A DNA stretch of 64,000 nt from Agrypnia vestita (GCA_016648135.1 JADDOH010005094.1:62001-126000), one strand, 5' to 3'; positions 31,165-41,217 are shown, counted from the first letter of the stretch. The notes: generated by a model from the sequence alone, not told the origin. Numbers and translations are program-made.

Positions 31165-31400
31165 TACAATTAAACGAAATAACTTTGTTTTTCATCATTT
31201 AATTTTCACCCTATCACCTGTTTCTTTCGCACCCCCACTATTTACCCCCATTTGGACACTTGACACTGAGGTATGATTGTTTATAACATTGTAAATTTTA
31301 ATTAGAATTAAGTATACCCTGATGAAGACCGTTGTTTCCGAAACCGTATGGTTTTACCAAAAATCAAGTGGTGAAAAACAAAGTTATTTCATTTAATTAT
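31165..31400. mobile_element. inverted pair of Penelope-type terminal repeats
   Basis: ACGAAATAACTTTGTTTTTC on the left is the inverse of GAAAAACAAAGTTATTTCAT on the right. Near the right member, CCTGATGA (31318-31325) is followed by AGACCGTTGTTTCC and GAAACCG, a hammerhead-like core. ACC-GTAT-GGT could form stem III; stem I was not convincing. Confidence 0.5.
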
Positions 31401-31419
31401 TTATTATTATTATTATTAT

Positions 31420-31715
31420 ATCTCTGATATGTTTAATTCCAGTTTAGCACAATATAAATATTCGCTAATAAAAGCTCTAAACCCTGCCGCCCTGAATTCA
31501 GAATGCAATCACAAACAAATTATTATACCTTTTTGTTTAACCTTGTATATATTTCACATCTCCTTTTTCTAAATTACTGTTATAACTTTAAACATTTATC
31601 TATACTATGTCAATTCTGTAATTTTTTTCTGTTCTACTCTTTGGATTTCTTGTATATATTATTATGTAAAAGGTACCGCTGTGCCGTATATTGAAATAAA
31701 TAAATAAATAAAATA
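31420..31715 (+). pseudogene. Jockey/CR1-like LINE C-terminal stub with TAAA tail
   Basis: The frame reads SDMFNSSLAQYKYSLIKAL, matching the DVF.S.L.QY...I.RAL end of the copy at 3941-4240. It then runs into 3' UTR and TAAA repeats at 31696-31712. Confidence 0.6.
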
Positions 31716-31749
31716 CTAGCTGTAACTCTTCAAATGGCGGAATACTTGG

Positions 31750-32360
31750 ACGTAATTATGCAGAAAGCAGCCAACCCAAAAAGCATGTAACTGAGAAAAT
31801 GGCTTCTAAATATTTTAATCTACAAAAACCTAATATGTCGATATTTAATTCATTATTGAATATTTTTTTTGCGTAGGGCTTATTGGAAAGATATTTTTTA
31901 TGGTTTTTAAATGTAATTATAAGAAAAAAAAAACTTGTATTTACAAAGATTTGACGCGTTTTACAGGTTGGTATCTTTCTGCAAGATGTCAAAATGTACG
32001 AAAAACAGGACCCATTTTGTTCTATGTGGGTTGGATGTATTCTATAAAATAGGAGTGACATTATTGAATGTCAGTTATTTTATAGGTACTATGTGGCTTG
32101 GATTTATTCTACACGTATATTTTTTTATTTTTAATATTAAATTTAAGTATAAGCATGTTTGTTTAGTCAGTTGTCATTTTTATTTCAAAATTTATTTTGT
32201 ATAAAAAAGTCTTGTTTGTCTTAGTCGTGGTTATTAAATTAATATGTTTTAAGAATGATTGAACAAATATCGTCTCTTTTGAGGTAAAACTCACTGTCCA
32301 AACCCGTACATAACTCATTTTTAGCATTTTGTGGGTTGGCTGCTTTCTGCATAACTACGT
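31750..32360. mobile_element. 611-bp TIR element (TTATGCAGAAAGCAGCCAAC)
   Basis: ACGTAATTATGCAGAAAGC and AGCCAACCCA on the left are inverted on the right (TGGGTTGGCTGCTTTCTGCA and TAACTACGT). The inverted ends are about 35 bp with few mismatches. The interior contains further GGGTTGGAT/GGCTTGGAT stretches but no transposase. No target duplication could be fixed. Confidence 0.7.
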
Positions 32361-33000
32361 TCACTTTATCCTGTGCTTTATAATGTACTTTATCCTCTTA
32401 ATGTACCGTAATCTTTATAACTATCTGTCTTTTATGATTTTTACTTTTAACTGTACCTGTACCTGAATTTTTTTAACTACATATCTGTCTTATATGATTT
32501 TTTATATTGTATATTTTGTAAAATCCCATATAGGCCTTAAATAAATATTTAAAAAATAAAAACTTTGGTTCGCGACTTTTTTAAGCCCTAGTATATATTT
32601 ATATTATATTTTTGGCGGTCCACGGAGAGGCCGTGGTAGCAAAACCCGGTTCAGTTTGTTGGATTGTTTGTTGGGTCCAGGCCCCATCTGATGCCATTTC
32701 ATTTGTTTCTTTTAGCTATGAATTCAAACGAAATTACGAACGCTACACGAAGTTACGGACAGGCAGACAGACGGACGGGCAGACAAACGGACCGTCAGAC
32801 AACGAAATTATTATGTTTGATCAGTTTTAAATATGTTTAAAGCCTCACAGAGACGAAGATATGAATATGAGAAACGTGTGTAGAAGTGTTTTATACGATG
32901 GGCCAGGGCTTATAACCTGTATGAAACCAGGACTTATAATCCGAAAGCGAGGAACGCTTTGACCTCCCTGATAAGAAACAGGGATTCAGAGACTTTCTCT
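32361..33000. other. unassigned; probable LINE 3' UTR remnants
   Basis: AAATCCCATATAGGCCTTAA at 32521 resembles the AAGCC..TAGGGCGTT LINE ends. 32600-32830 contains GGACAGGCAGACAGACGGAC, a low-complexity stretch. No gene. Confidence 0.35.
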
Positions 33001-33316
33001 AAGAAAAGACTTAAATTATTCTACTCTGTTCTCTATCTATTCTCTATTCTTCTATTCTCTATTCTAATCTATTCAAAGAGTTATAAAACGCACTTGTTTG
33101 CAAAATCTTTCCCAGAACCTTTTTAATATTCGTTGTTTTATTTTATTATTTTATGTTTTGATTTGTTTTTCTTTCTCTTTTCTTCTTCATTTCGTTATTC
33201 TGTGATTTTAGTATGTTCATAGTATGAGTTTTTTATGTCTAAAGCGCCCTTGAGGTGAAATTTTCACAAAAATGGCGCTATATAAATAATCCAATATTAT
33301 TATTATTATTATTATG
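33001..33316 (+). pseudogene. CR1/L2-like LINE 3' end with ATT tail
   Basis: The ORF end reads SYKTHLFAKSFPEPF and a stop (33077-33125). The 3' UTR has AAAGCGCCCTTGAGGTGA and GGCGCTATATAAATAATCC and ends in (ATT)n at 33293-33315. A minus-strand 3' end is at 3128-3205. Confidence 0.65.
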
Positions 33317-33444
33317 AGCTCGATTAAGTGATCACTCTACACAATGCAACGTTCACCAACTACATAGAAAGAGCATACACATTATCAAATTTTTGACAGT
33401 TCTGCATAAGTATGTTCAAATCTGAGAATCTTTCGTTCCTTTAA

Positions 33445-34116
33445 CTCTTAAAAGACTGTGCTAAAAAAAAAATTTGGGGACGGTGGAGTAACACAGCGTT
33501 ACCTGATTAAAAATCGGCATAGTTTTTAATATGTGATAAAATATACATATATACGATGCAGATAAGACTTTTTAAAGGTCCCTTTATATAATTATGTAAG
33601 GTAAATATACATATTTGCATTATTTTAGTAAATTATTATAAAATCATGGTAAATCGAATTTGCGCGAGCTTCCGCCGACGTTTCAATAGCAACTGAATAC
33701 AACGACGCGGTCGCCTGCTCGCTTCAGTCGCATGCACTCCGTCTTTGTCTAGCACGTGTTACCCGACTATATCGTACTCTTTCTATATTGTTTTTTCTTT
33801 CGCCGAAACCCGAGCAACCACCATCTCTGTCCTACATAAAATGTATGGTATTGTCGTGCTCTTTCTTGCTCGATTTAACTGCGATGCACAATATACTGCT
33901 CTCTCTTGCACACTGGCCGAAAATACGAGAGTAATGAATAAATATTTTTTAATTAAAAAATCCGTACATTCCTAACAGTTTAATTTAGTAATTTTGGTGT
34001 GAAAATGTCTATTCGATGATTACAAAAAATGTGACGTTTTAGTTTTCGTAAATAAGGTAGATATTCCATATTTTGTATGACAGGTAGACCTACGTTACAT
34101 CACCGACACACAGGAG
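33445..34116 (+). mobile_element. CTCTTAAAAG...CACAGGAG element, copy C
   Basis: 672 bp. TTAA precedes it (33441-33444) and TTAT follows (34117-34120), a 3-of-4 match for a target duplication. It is inverted relative to copy B, which has the same length. Frame 33745-33975 parallels the 76-codon frame of copy B. Confidence 0.8.
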
Positions 34117-35205
34117 TTATTGGACTCTTTTCTTATGAACTAGTAGTATACATAGATTTTCTCAGCTAGTAATGTGGTAACGTAAAATACTATTTTTGCA
34201 ATTTATCGATTATTGCAGTTATATATTTAACACACGTAATATATTATCTGTATACCATTGTCTGGTACAAATGCTAAGGCTCTAATTGTTAAGAGGTGAG
34301 CTAGTACCAACGCAGTAAAAAATTCTGCATTTCCGTTCTCGTAAGAATCCAAGAGGCGTTATCGGTTTTTCACATATTTGAAAATTCTGACCAAATTCAT
34401 AAATATTTTTTAGTCTACGTATGCCTTGTGCTGGTACTGGCGTCTCTCTAAAATTAAAAATAAAAATTAAATTAATTAAATCTCTGACTTGTTGTATTCC
34501 TTCCATCTGCGTGAGATAATGAAGATGTAGCATTCAGAATCTGAGCCAACTATTTTATATATTTTATTAAGAAAAAAAAAGTTTATTAACAAAACCATGA
34601 ACAATAAATAACTCATTGAAAGTAAAATTTAATGATTTTCTGTAAAAGCGTATTCTATTTTTTTACAATATGAGATTAAAACTTGAAAGAATGTTTATTA
34701 AATTCTCAAAATAATGCTAATATTCATAATTGATTATTTAAAAAAAGTTATTTGAGGTTTTCATTGCGTTATAGAGATAAAAATATATAAATCAATGTAT
34801 ATTATATACCATATATATAAAGTAGGTACAGAAAGTAGGTATACACCTACTTTCCCATAAAAATACAGTTTCGTCTCTGTGAGACATCTATAATATACAT
34901 TTATTAATTAATGATGTCCCTGTGACAAAAATCCAGCACTGTTCTGAAAAATTTAGACATACTCAAAAAGATTCTGAATGAAAATACTGGTAAAAAGCTG
35001 AAGGCGTAAACAAACGTTGGTTTTCTCGAACCTCCTAGATTATTCTATTCCTCTCTAGTGCTTAAGAGAAGGTTGCGTCGCTTCAAGGTTGTTTCAGGCG
35101 CTTCCCGAATATTTTACCTAACTCTAGATTGCTCTCGGCCGTTCTCGATGCTTCGATAGTGTTGCAACGTATTAAAACGTATGTTATAATATTGCTTGCC
35201 CAACG
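34117..35205. other. unassigned AT-rich sequence
   Basis: 34830-34900 (AAGTAGG...CAGTTTCGTCTCTGTGAGAC) recurs inverted at 47860-47925, so part of this is an interspersed repeat. No gene is recognised. Confidence 0.4.
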
Positions 35206-35636
35206 TAACTTGGCGTGCGGCGAATTTGGAACTAAAACCCGCCCCGCCCGCACCCGGCGGTAACCTCTCGCTCTGTCATTTAGTTCAATTTTGTATTTGG
35301 TCGGGAGCTGTGACATCTTGATTACTAATATACGCTGAATTATTATGTCCAAAACATCCTAAACAGTCCGGGATGGTGCAAGAACAATTGCCAATGAAGT
35401 ATTTAAGTTTTGCGAAGCTGAAAAAGCGAATAATGGACCGATATTACCGTCCAACAGTTTGTCAGACAGAACGGCCGCCATTACTGCATGGTTTCATTAG
35501 TGCTGCCCGACCAAATTTCTGTATTTAATACGACACAGGTCACTGGAAATTCTGTACATAATTTATTGTGTAATAAATTTACACCCTGACAACTTCTGTT
35601 ACGCGACAGGGACGCCCTCCCTCGCACGCCAAGTTA
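35206..35636. mobile_element. candidate 431-bp MITE with TAACTTGGCGTGCG ends
   Basis: TAACTTGGCGTGCG (35206-35219) is exactly inverted at 35623-35636. The interior is moderately GC-rich and non-coding. The right flank holds a perfect TGACGTCA at 35703-35710. Without a second copy or a target duplication this remains a candidate. Confidence 0.45.
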
Positions 35637-36061
35637 TAGTGGTACGTCTATACTATAATGTAAGTCTGGCGGTTATTGGCTCTTATACTATAACATCCAA
35701 CATGACGTCACGGTTCTCGCATCCTCACATCCTGCTAACTAGACTATATTTTGATTTATAAAAGATTCTGTCTTGCGTTAGTTTTTAATTTGAAAATATG
35801 TTTAAGCGTCGCGGAAGTTGTTTTCGAATTAAAATATCAACTTTCTGGAACACGGATGTCAGCGGACATTAAAACGTATTAAAAACGGTTGACTGAGACG
35901 TGCAGTGAGACCTTCAAGTCAGCATTCGCTTGCACGAGTTTCTCCTAATGATGCGATCGTAAATCTTGGAGTAATTTGTCATATATCATCGGCCATCTAG
36001 ATCATTATTTTCGTGGCTCAGAAGGGAACGAACTAAAGTAATTTTTTAATTAAATTAATAG
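35637..36061. other. unassigned sequence
   Basis: No recognised gene or repeat. Confidence 0.4.
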
Positions 36062-36160
36062 AAATAAACTTTGTTTTCACCACTTTTTTATTGAAAATAT
36101 CAACATGTTCCAGAGCCATTGGCCCCTTCGTCAGGATACAATTATGTACTGACAAAATTC
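36062..36160 (-). mobile_element. Penelope-type terminal repeat, degenerate
   Basis: The minus strand reads CCTGACGAAGGGGCCAATGG then CTCTGGAACATGTTG and GTGGTGAAAACAAAG. The layout (CUGAYGA, hairpin, GAAC) matches the other terminal repeats, with core changes T to C and GAAA to GGAAC. Confidence 0.5.
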
Positions 36161-36283
36161 AATTTAAAAATTGAAGTATAGACAATCGAAATATCTTAAA
36201 AATTTAAATTCATCCAGCTTTTTATACTAATAATAAATTCAAAACATACATATTAAATAACTAGGATAAGGATTTTTTTTAAA

Positions 36284-36480
36284 AAATCGTGTGTTTATAA
36301 ATTGATTTGTAATGATTGTGATTATTTTTACATAGGAAAAACGTGTATAAATTTTGAAGCTAGAGTTAAGGAACACTGAATGTCTTTAAATAACAATACT
36401 TATTTTGAATTTCATTTTAGTCCACTTCACCACTCCTAGAGCTGTTCGGGAAAAAAATACCCTTCCCCACCGCGCGCCCA
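36284..36480 (+). pseudogene. Penelope-like GIY-YIG remnant, copy 2
   Basis: The frame reads KSCVYKLICNDCDYFYIGKT and CINFEARVKEH to a TGA at 36377. This is the VYKL.C..CD..YIGKT...F..R..EH core of the nuclease. Downstream sequence (CTTCACCACTCCTAGAGCTG, GCGCGCCC) is collinear with 5385-5450 of the first copy. It is more decayed in coding but keeps the intact hammerhead downstream. Confidence 0.75.
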
Positions 36481-36522
36481 CATGACCTACGAGGTTAGAT
36501 TGATAAATTTTTCATTTAAGTT

Positions 36523-36590
36523 AGTTATTATCTATACCTGATGATGAGAGGAACTGCTCCTCTCGAAACTATAGTAGTAATTTAATAACT
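36523..36590 (+). ncRNA. complete hammerhead ribozyme (type I) of Penelope-like element
   Basis: Stem I: AGTTATTA (36523-36530) pairs with TAATAACT (36583-36590), and TAC (36535-36537) with GTA (36577-36579), around an internal loop. Core CTGATGA is 36538-36544. Stem II is GAGAGGA (36546-36552) with TCCTCTC (36558-36564), loop ACTGC. GAA is 36565-36567. Stem III is AC/GT around TATA (36568-36575). The expected cut is after A36576 (GUA). One extra U lies between the core and stem II. Hammerheads are established components of Penelope-like terminal repeats. Confidence 0.8.
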
Positions 36591-36654
36591 CATGTTGTGT
36601 GTGTGTATTACAAAGTAAAGTAAAACATATTTTAAATTATAATGTTGCACCACG

Positions 36655-37710
36655 AAGTAACTGCCAAATCTTTCAATGATATTTATTTATCTTAGTTATT
36701 TAGTTCCACACATAATGTTGTGTGGGCTAATAAATGATTTCACTCAAACATATTGCATTCCATCGAGTCATTTCAAAATTTTTACAATAACATTTTTGCA
36801 CTCCTGTTTAAACCTCCTTATATTCACCGTATTTTGAATTTCCATTGGCAGACTATCGAAGATCACAATTTACAATTTTGTGAGGTGTTTTTTTTCTTCT
36901 TGTCTTGTATTGTCGCTTCATCTTGTATTGTAAGAATGAAAATCCCTATTCAGCTTCATCCTGTCATCAAGGTATTTGGATACTAATCCGTGTTTAATTG
37001 TAAATATTTGCACCGATATATTATACTTTATTCTTTGGTTTACCGTTTCTAGTCCTACATTCAACATTTTGTTATTTGCTCATCTCCTATTACACTTCAA
37101 TATTATGCGCATCGCTCTTTTTGTACTATCTGTAGTTCCTTTAGCATTCCTTCGTTGCTTATAAATAATATACTGGAACAATAATCTATGTGCGGGAGCA
37201 TAATAGTAATGTTTATTAATAAACTTGTATTTTTAGTTATAAATCTTTTTCTAATATCTCATTTTCTTCCAAGTAGGGATACCTTTTTTGCGATTTTCTT
37301 CACAACGTGTTCAGTATTTGTTGTAAATGTTAGTTTTGAATCTATAATTATACCTAGGTATTTTAAACTGTCTTCTTTTTCTAAAATCACATTTTCTTCC
37401 AAGCAGGGACACTTTTTTTGCGATTTTCTTCACAACATATTCAGTATTTTTCGTAAATGTTAGTTTTGAATCTATAATTATACCTAGGTATTTTATATTG
37501 TCTTCTTTTTCTAATATCTCATTTTATAATTTCTAACTTTTTTTTTGCTTACAATTATCATCCATTTTGTTTTTGAAACATTTAATTTAAGTTTGTTGAA
37601 TTAAAGCCATTTTGATATTTCCTCCAGTTCTTTATTTATGTTGTAGATCGCTGTTTGCAGGCCACTCTAATAAGTTCCTTCTAAAAGCTCCTATATGACT
37701 TAATGTTTTG
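36655..37710 (-). pseudogene. CR1-like LINE, minus strand, with internal tandem duplication
   Basis: The 3' end at 36657-36710 has TTTA-like repeats and CACACATAATGTTGTGTGGG, as in 19082-19385. Further along, the minus strand reads LFYQYIIYKQRRNAKG, then LKYLGIIIDSKLTF twice (37261-37390 and 37391-37520), then ELEEISKWL and KLKLNVSKTKWMII. The order is thus: the segment with N.SKTK.M after YADD, the LGI.ID..L.F box, and the C-terminus. Stops and frameshifts are frequent. The 130-bp duplication repeats the LGIIID box. Confidence 0.75.
37261..37520 (-). repeat. 130-bp tandem duplication inside LINE RT
   Basis: ATTTTCTTCCAAG.AGGGA starts at 37261 and again at 37391, and the sequence after 37520 resumes with ATTTTATAA in the same context. 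Units are about 92% alike by eye, so the duplication is younger than most decay of the element. Confidence 0.85.
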
Positions 37711-37835
37711 ATGTTATTTTCGATTCGAATATATTATTCTGGAAGCTTGAAATGTGAATAATCTTTTACCGAAAGGAATGATTAGGTACAATATTACTTG
37801 GTCTTGCGTGATAACATCTTTCACAGACGCAGAAA

Positions 37836-37915
37836 ATCTACTGGTTTGGGTCTTTTGGGGTATTATGCCGTGTTATTACGACCTTTCTGGAGGAAATCTA
37901 GATAGTATACTTAGC
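37836..37915 (-). repeat. Penelope-type terminal-repeat fragment
   Basis: CTACTGGTTTGGGTCTTTTG and GGGTATTATGCCGTGTTATT match the repeat at 10842, 18318 and 51393. Truncated before the hammerhead-like part. Confidence 0.45.
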
Positions 37916-38014
37916 CTATATAACCGATTTACATCCAAAATCTGAGTTTCCCTAAGAAGTCTTAATATCTAAGTGGCTATTAAAGAGTTAAGGTTATTAT
38001 TACGGTCGTTAGAC

Positions 38015-38307
38015 ATATTTAACTGTAATTTCGGATATTTTATACGAATCGTATGTATTACCGAAAAGCGAATCTGACGCTTCGTTGGATCCTTATCCAA
38101 CGTCATCAGGAGGACGACCTTTACCCGCGGAGGTGGAGGTCGGACTGATTAAAGGTGCTGCTTTCTAGGGCGTAAATTGTATGCACTTTGTTGTGGAGTG
38201 TTGTTGTCCTCCCGATGACGTTGGATAAGTATCCAACGAAACGTCGAGATTCGCTTCTCGGTAATACATACGGAGCGTGTAAAATATCCGAAATTACAGT
38301 TAAATAT
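38015..38307. mobile_element. 293-bp inverted pair of Penelope-type terminal repeats
   Basis: Left ATATTTAACTGTAATTTCGG and right CCGAAATTACAGTTAAATAT are exact inverses, and similarity continues inward for about 100 bp. Each arm has a hammerhead-like motif pointing outward. The minus arm reads CCTGATGA, an AACGTT-type hairpin GTTGGAT/ATCCAAC, then GAAGC. The plus arm reads CCCGATGA, GTTGGATA/TATCCAAC, then GAAAC. Each arm thus carries one different core defect. Confidence 0.75.
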
Positions 38308-38895
38308 CTAAGTGGCTATCTCGTTTTGCACTTAGATATCGCTGCCACCCGATTTGGAGAGCTTCTAAGGGGAGATTGCTCGTTTTTCAACCATCGCTTG
38401 GATCAAGTGAGTGGAAAACGCTAGAATATGAAGTTCTTAGATGTAGCACGTAGTGGAAGGTGTTGTCAAAGAGTATGTTTAGTATTCTGTTATATCTGGG
38501 GGTGAAATGGACAACACAATGTGTCAAAAAATCTAGGTTTTTCACGAGAGTCGAAACAAAATTTGGGAATTTCGTTTGTTTAGGATATATCTATTTAAAG
38601 CCTTTATTATTTTTATCTAATTTATGCACCAATAGTTTTGATTTTCGCACAAGAACGTTAAACCATGTTTACTAATATCGTTGTTTCTTGCCAATTTTTT
38701 CAAATAATTAATCATTTCATTTATCATTTTTCAAAAAACTAAAAAATAATGTAATTTTATTTTATTTTCTGACTCCAATTTTTTTTCCTAGATAAATGTC
38801 TAAAGGATTACTCTGCATACTTAACTCAAAACTCTATTTAATCTACTCATTTTCTCACAGATATTTCATTAAAAATATAAGGTTTATATATAGTA
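38308..38895. other. unassigned AT-rich sequence
   Basis: No recognised gene or repeat. Confidence 0.4.
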
Positions 38896-39301
38896 CTAGC
38901 TTACCCGCACGGCTCATGCGCGTAGATTTCTAGTAATTCTTAGTGATATTTTATAAATTTGTCTTTTAACCTTAACATAAAGATATATGTCATTGGCGAT
39001 TTTTATACAATTTTTTAAGTTCTACAATTTTTCTATAGAAAGTATTTAAATATCTCTTACCGTTAAGGCAGCGTTCGTAAAAAATGCATCGCTCGACCAT
39101 TTTTTTGTCGATTTTAGCTGTTAAGTAGGTCACCACGAAAAGCCCTTTTATTTTAACGGGATAATATATTGCCTATGTCTACTCTGAAAGTCCATTCTAA
39201 ATATTTGTGAAAGAATTTTTGAAATCAAACTAGTAGTTTTGGAGATTACCTCCAACATCCAAACTTGCATACTTTACCCCTATATTATATATTAGCATAG
39301 A
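38896..39301 (-). mobile_element. non-autonomous Helitron, copy 2
   Basis: On the minus strand it starts TCTATGCTAATATATAATAT and ends with a GC hairpin then AAGCTAG, lying between A and T. It is 406 bp and homologous over its full length to the copy at 6890-7293. Confidence 0.85.
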
Positions 39302-39824
39302 TGAATATATTTGTTGCGTCTCGCTGTCCACGGTGTACTTACCATGTGTCTCCAACACCACATCTCAAAGGCATCCAACATTTCAATTTCAGTTCAATTC
39401 AATAAATAATACATACAACAAACTTAAATTTAAAGCGTAGGTATACCTCTTCTATTTAAAAAAGACAATTGAATTAGTATGTGTAAGCCGTGCGTACAAG
39501 GCACATTGTTTGGTGTTTATACCCCCAAAAATTAACACAACGAAAGCGAAAATATCCAAGTAAGAAATTGCTATATGATGAACTAAGGAAAATATGATTT
39601 AACGCGGCACAGGCCCGCCCGATATTACGACAGAGGCCCGACTGGTGTCGCCATTTGTTTACATAGCGGGCGACGGCTCCTCCGCAGTCGTTGTTTTTAC
39701 TAACCTAATAAAAAAGGGTCTTCGCTATCGGAGACAGGTAGGTACACACACGGTGTGGATCAGCTAGGTACCGCTACACCTACATTTAATTAATTCTCAT
39801 ATATACTATCTAAGTCTTATCAAA
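39302..39824. other. unassigned sequence
   Basis: Moderately GC-rich near 39600-39680. No open frame or repeat is recognised. Confidence 0.4.
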
Positions 39825-40305
39825 GCTGTAGGAGAATCCTGCTTCGGAAAACACCTTCAGAGATATGGAACAGGTCAACATCCAAAGAGATATCGTTCAG
39901 CATATCGGTAGCTCTTTTTCTTCTTCTTCTTCTCGTGCCCTGTCCGTTTACCGGACGTTGGCTCTCATGTTGGCTATGCGGACTTCGTTTACTGCGGCCC
40001 GGAACAGCTCCACAGTAGACTGGCCAATCCACTGTCATATGTATATCTTGTCTTGCAACAGGCATAACGATCGGCAGGTTGGTCCTGTACATTGGAATGT
40101 GAAACAATATATATCTTTTGCCGCAATATTTGGTAGTTATCTGGAACATACAAACCAATGTTCCTCATAATGTAAGGGTTACTGATCATACGGCGCAATC
40201 AAATACAAACTCCTTCAAGTCTCTAAACTATTGAAGCCAAGCATACCCTGGAACTCAGTTGGGCAGAGCCAAGGATACGTCCCGTACTCTTTCATGCAGG
40301 GATAT
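39825..40305 (-). pseudogene. Jockey/CR1-like LINE C-terminus interrupted by an RTE insertion
   Basis: The minus strand encodes the same protein end as 55255-55701. MREYG.YPWLYPTEF-like sequence lies near 40250-40300, MRNIGLYVPDNYQILRQK near 40140, ILFHIPMYRTNLPIVMPVAR near 40070-40110, and DVDLFHISEGVFRSRILLQL at 39825-39890. Between VMPVAR and RATDMLNDI an RTE 3' fragment is inserted (39911-40050). Several frameshifts are present. Confidence 0.75.
39911..40050 (-). mobile_element. 5'-truncated RTE insertion with GAA tail
   Basis: The minus strand reads WIGQSTVELFRAAVNEVRIA, then NMRANVR and a stop, followed by a (GAA)n tail (39911-39928). These are the last ~28 codons of an RTE ORF, as in 54740-55258 (WTGIRSVEELFRTAL...). 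Comparing the host LINE with the uninterrupted copy at 55600 fixes the insertion between GCTCT and TGCAAC. Confidence 0.8.
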
Positions 40306-40757
40306 CCACCATAAGAGGGTAGCCAACATGAAAACGGACAGGATACAAGAAGAAGATGAAGAGACAGGCCACTGCATCGTTACACCCACATCTCCTGTGA
40401 CGTCACGCCTCTTTCCTTTCGATGATGGATACTCTGGAACTCGGTTGGGTAGAGCCAAGGATACTTCCCGTACTCTCTCATGTAGGGACATCCACCATAA
40501 GAGGGTAGCCAATATGAAAACGGACAGCATACAAGAAGAAGATGAAGAGACAGGCCTCTGCATCGTTACACCCACATCTCCCGTGACGTCACGCCTCTGT
40601 CCTTTCGATGATGGATACTCTGGAACTCGGTTGGTTAGAGCCAAGGATACTTCCAGTACTCTCTCATGTAGGGATATCCACCACAAGAGAAGAAGAAGAC
40701 AGGCCTCTGCATCGTTATACCCACATCTCCCGTGACGTCACGCCTCTGCCCTTTCGG
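40245..40757 (+). repeat. 186-bp tandem repeat, about 2.8 units, made of LINE and RTE pieces
   Basis: Units start at 40245, 40431 and 40617. Each begins with inverted Jockey-like LINE sequence (CTGGAACTCGGTTGGGTAGA), then a plus-strand RTE 3' end (GTAGCCAACATGAAAACGGA with AAGAAGATGAAG), then a segment with CATCTCC.GTGACGTCACGCC. The third unit lacks 37 bp in the RTE part. Each unit holds a perfect TGACGTCA (40398, 40584, 40733). As 186 is a multiple of three, the 158-codon frame through it is an artefact. Confidence 0.85.
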
Positions 40758-41217
40758 TGACGGCTGATCTGGCGGGAATATTGCCGATTTCCCCCCGCGA
40801 GCGCTTCCGATTTTCGCCTCCAGGGCGGCGAGCTTCGCGCGCCCGCCGCCGCCGCCCGCGGCGCTAGCGCCCGGCTCCCCTCCCCGGGCCGGCAGTCACT
40901 CTCCGCGCCAACCACCGCAGGTCGCGCCGGGCCGTTTGCTCTTCCAACGGGCGATGCGTCGCGTGTCTGTGCGCCAACCCCTCCGAGTTTTACCGCTGTA
41001 AGTCTGCCGACATAACCCCAAACCGCAGCGCGGTCTCAAATGTCAAAATTCGAATTTAGATCGCCGCCATAACGAGTGTTGCCGCAGTGTCGGGAAAAAG
41101 CGAGATTTTCGAACGGGTACTCGCGTCGTTTTGCAGCTGGTTAACCGATTGATGTATTTTCTAGTTTTTAAGTAGTTTTGTATTGTTTTTTATCTAAACA
41201 AAGTGCTTGGGGACGGT
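40745..41217 (+). promoter_or_regulatory. CpG-rich block, candidate host promoter and non-coding first exon
   Basis: 40770-40940 is strongly GC- and CpG-rich (GCGCGCCCGCCGCCGCCGCC) in an otherwise AT-rich window. GCT|GTAAGT at about 40998 and GGGGACG|GTGAGTGACG at 41216 are strong splice-donor-like sequences on the plus strand. The only ATG in the 180 bp before the second donor opens a very short frame, so this would be 5' UTR. No TATA box is seen. The gene itself is not identified. Confidence 0.45.

Noticed and set aside
40259..40735. 158-codon plus and 143-codon minus frames
   Set aside because: Both arise from the 186-bp tandem repeat built from LINE and RTE pieces, also a multiple of three.
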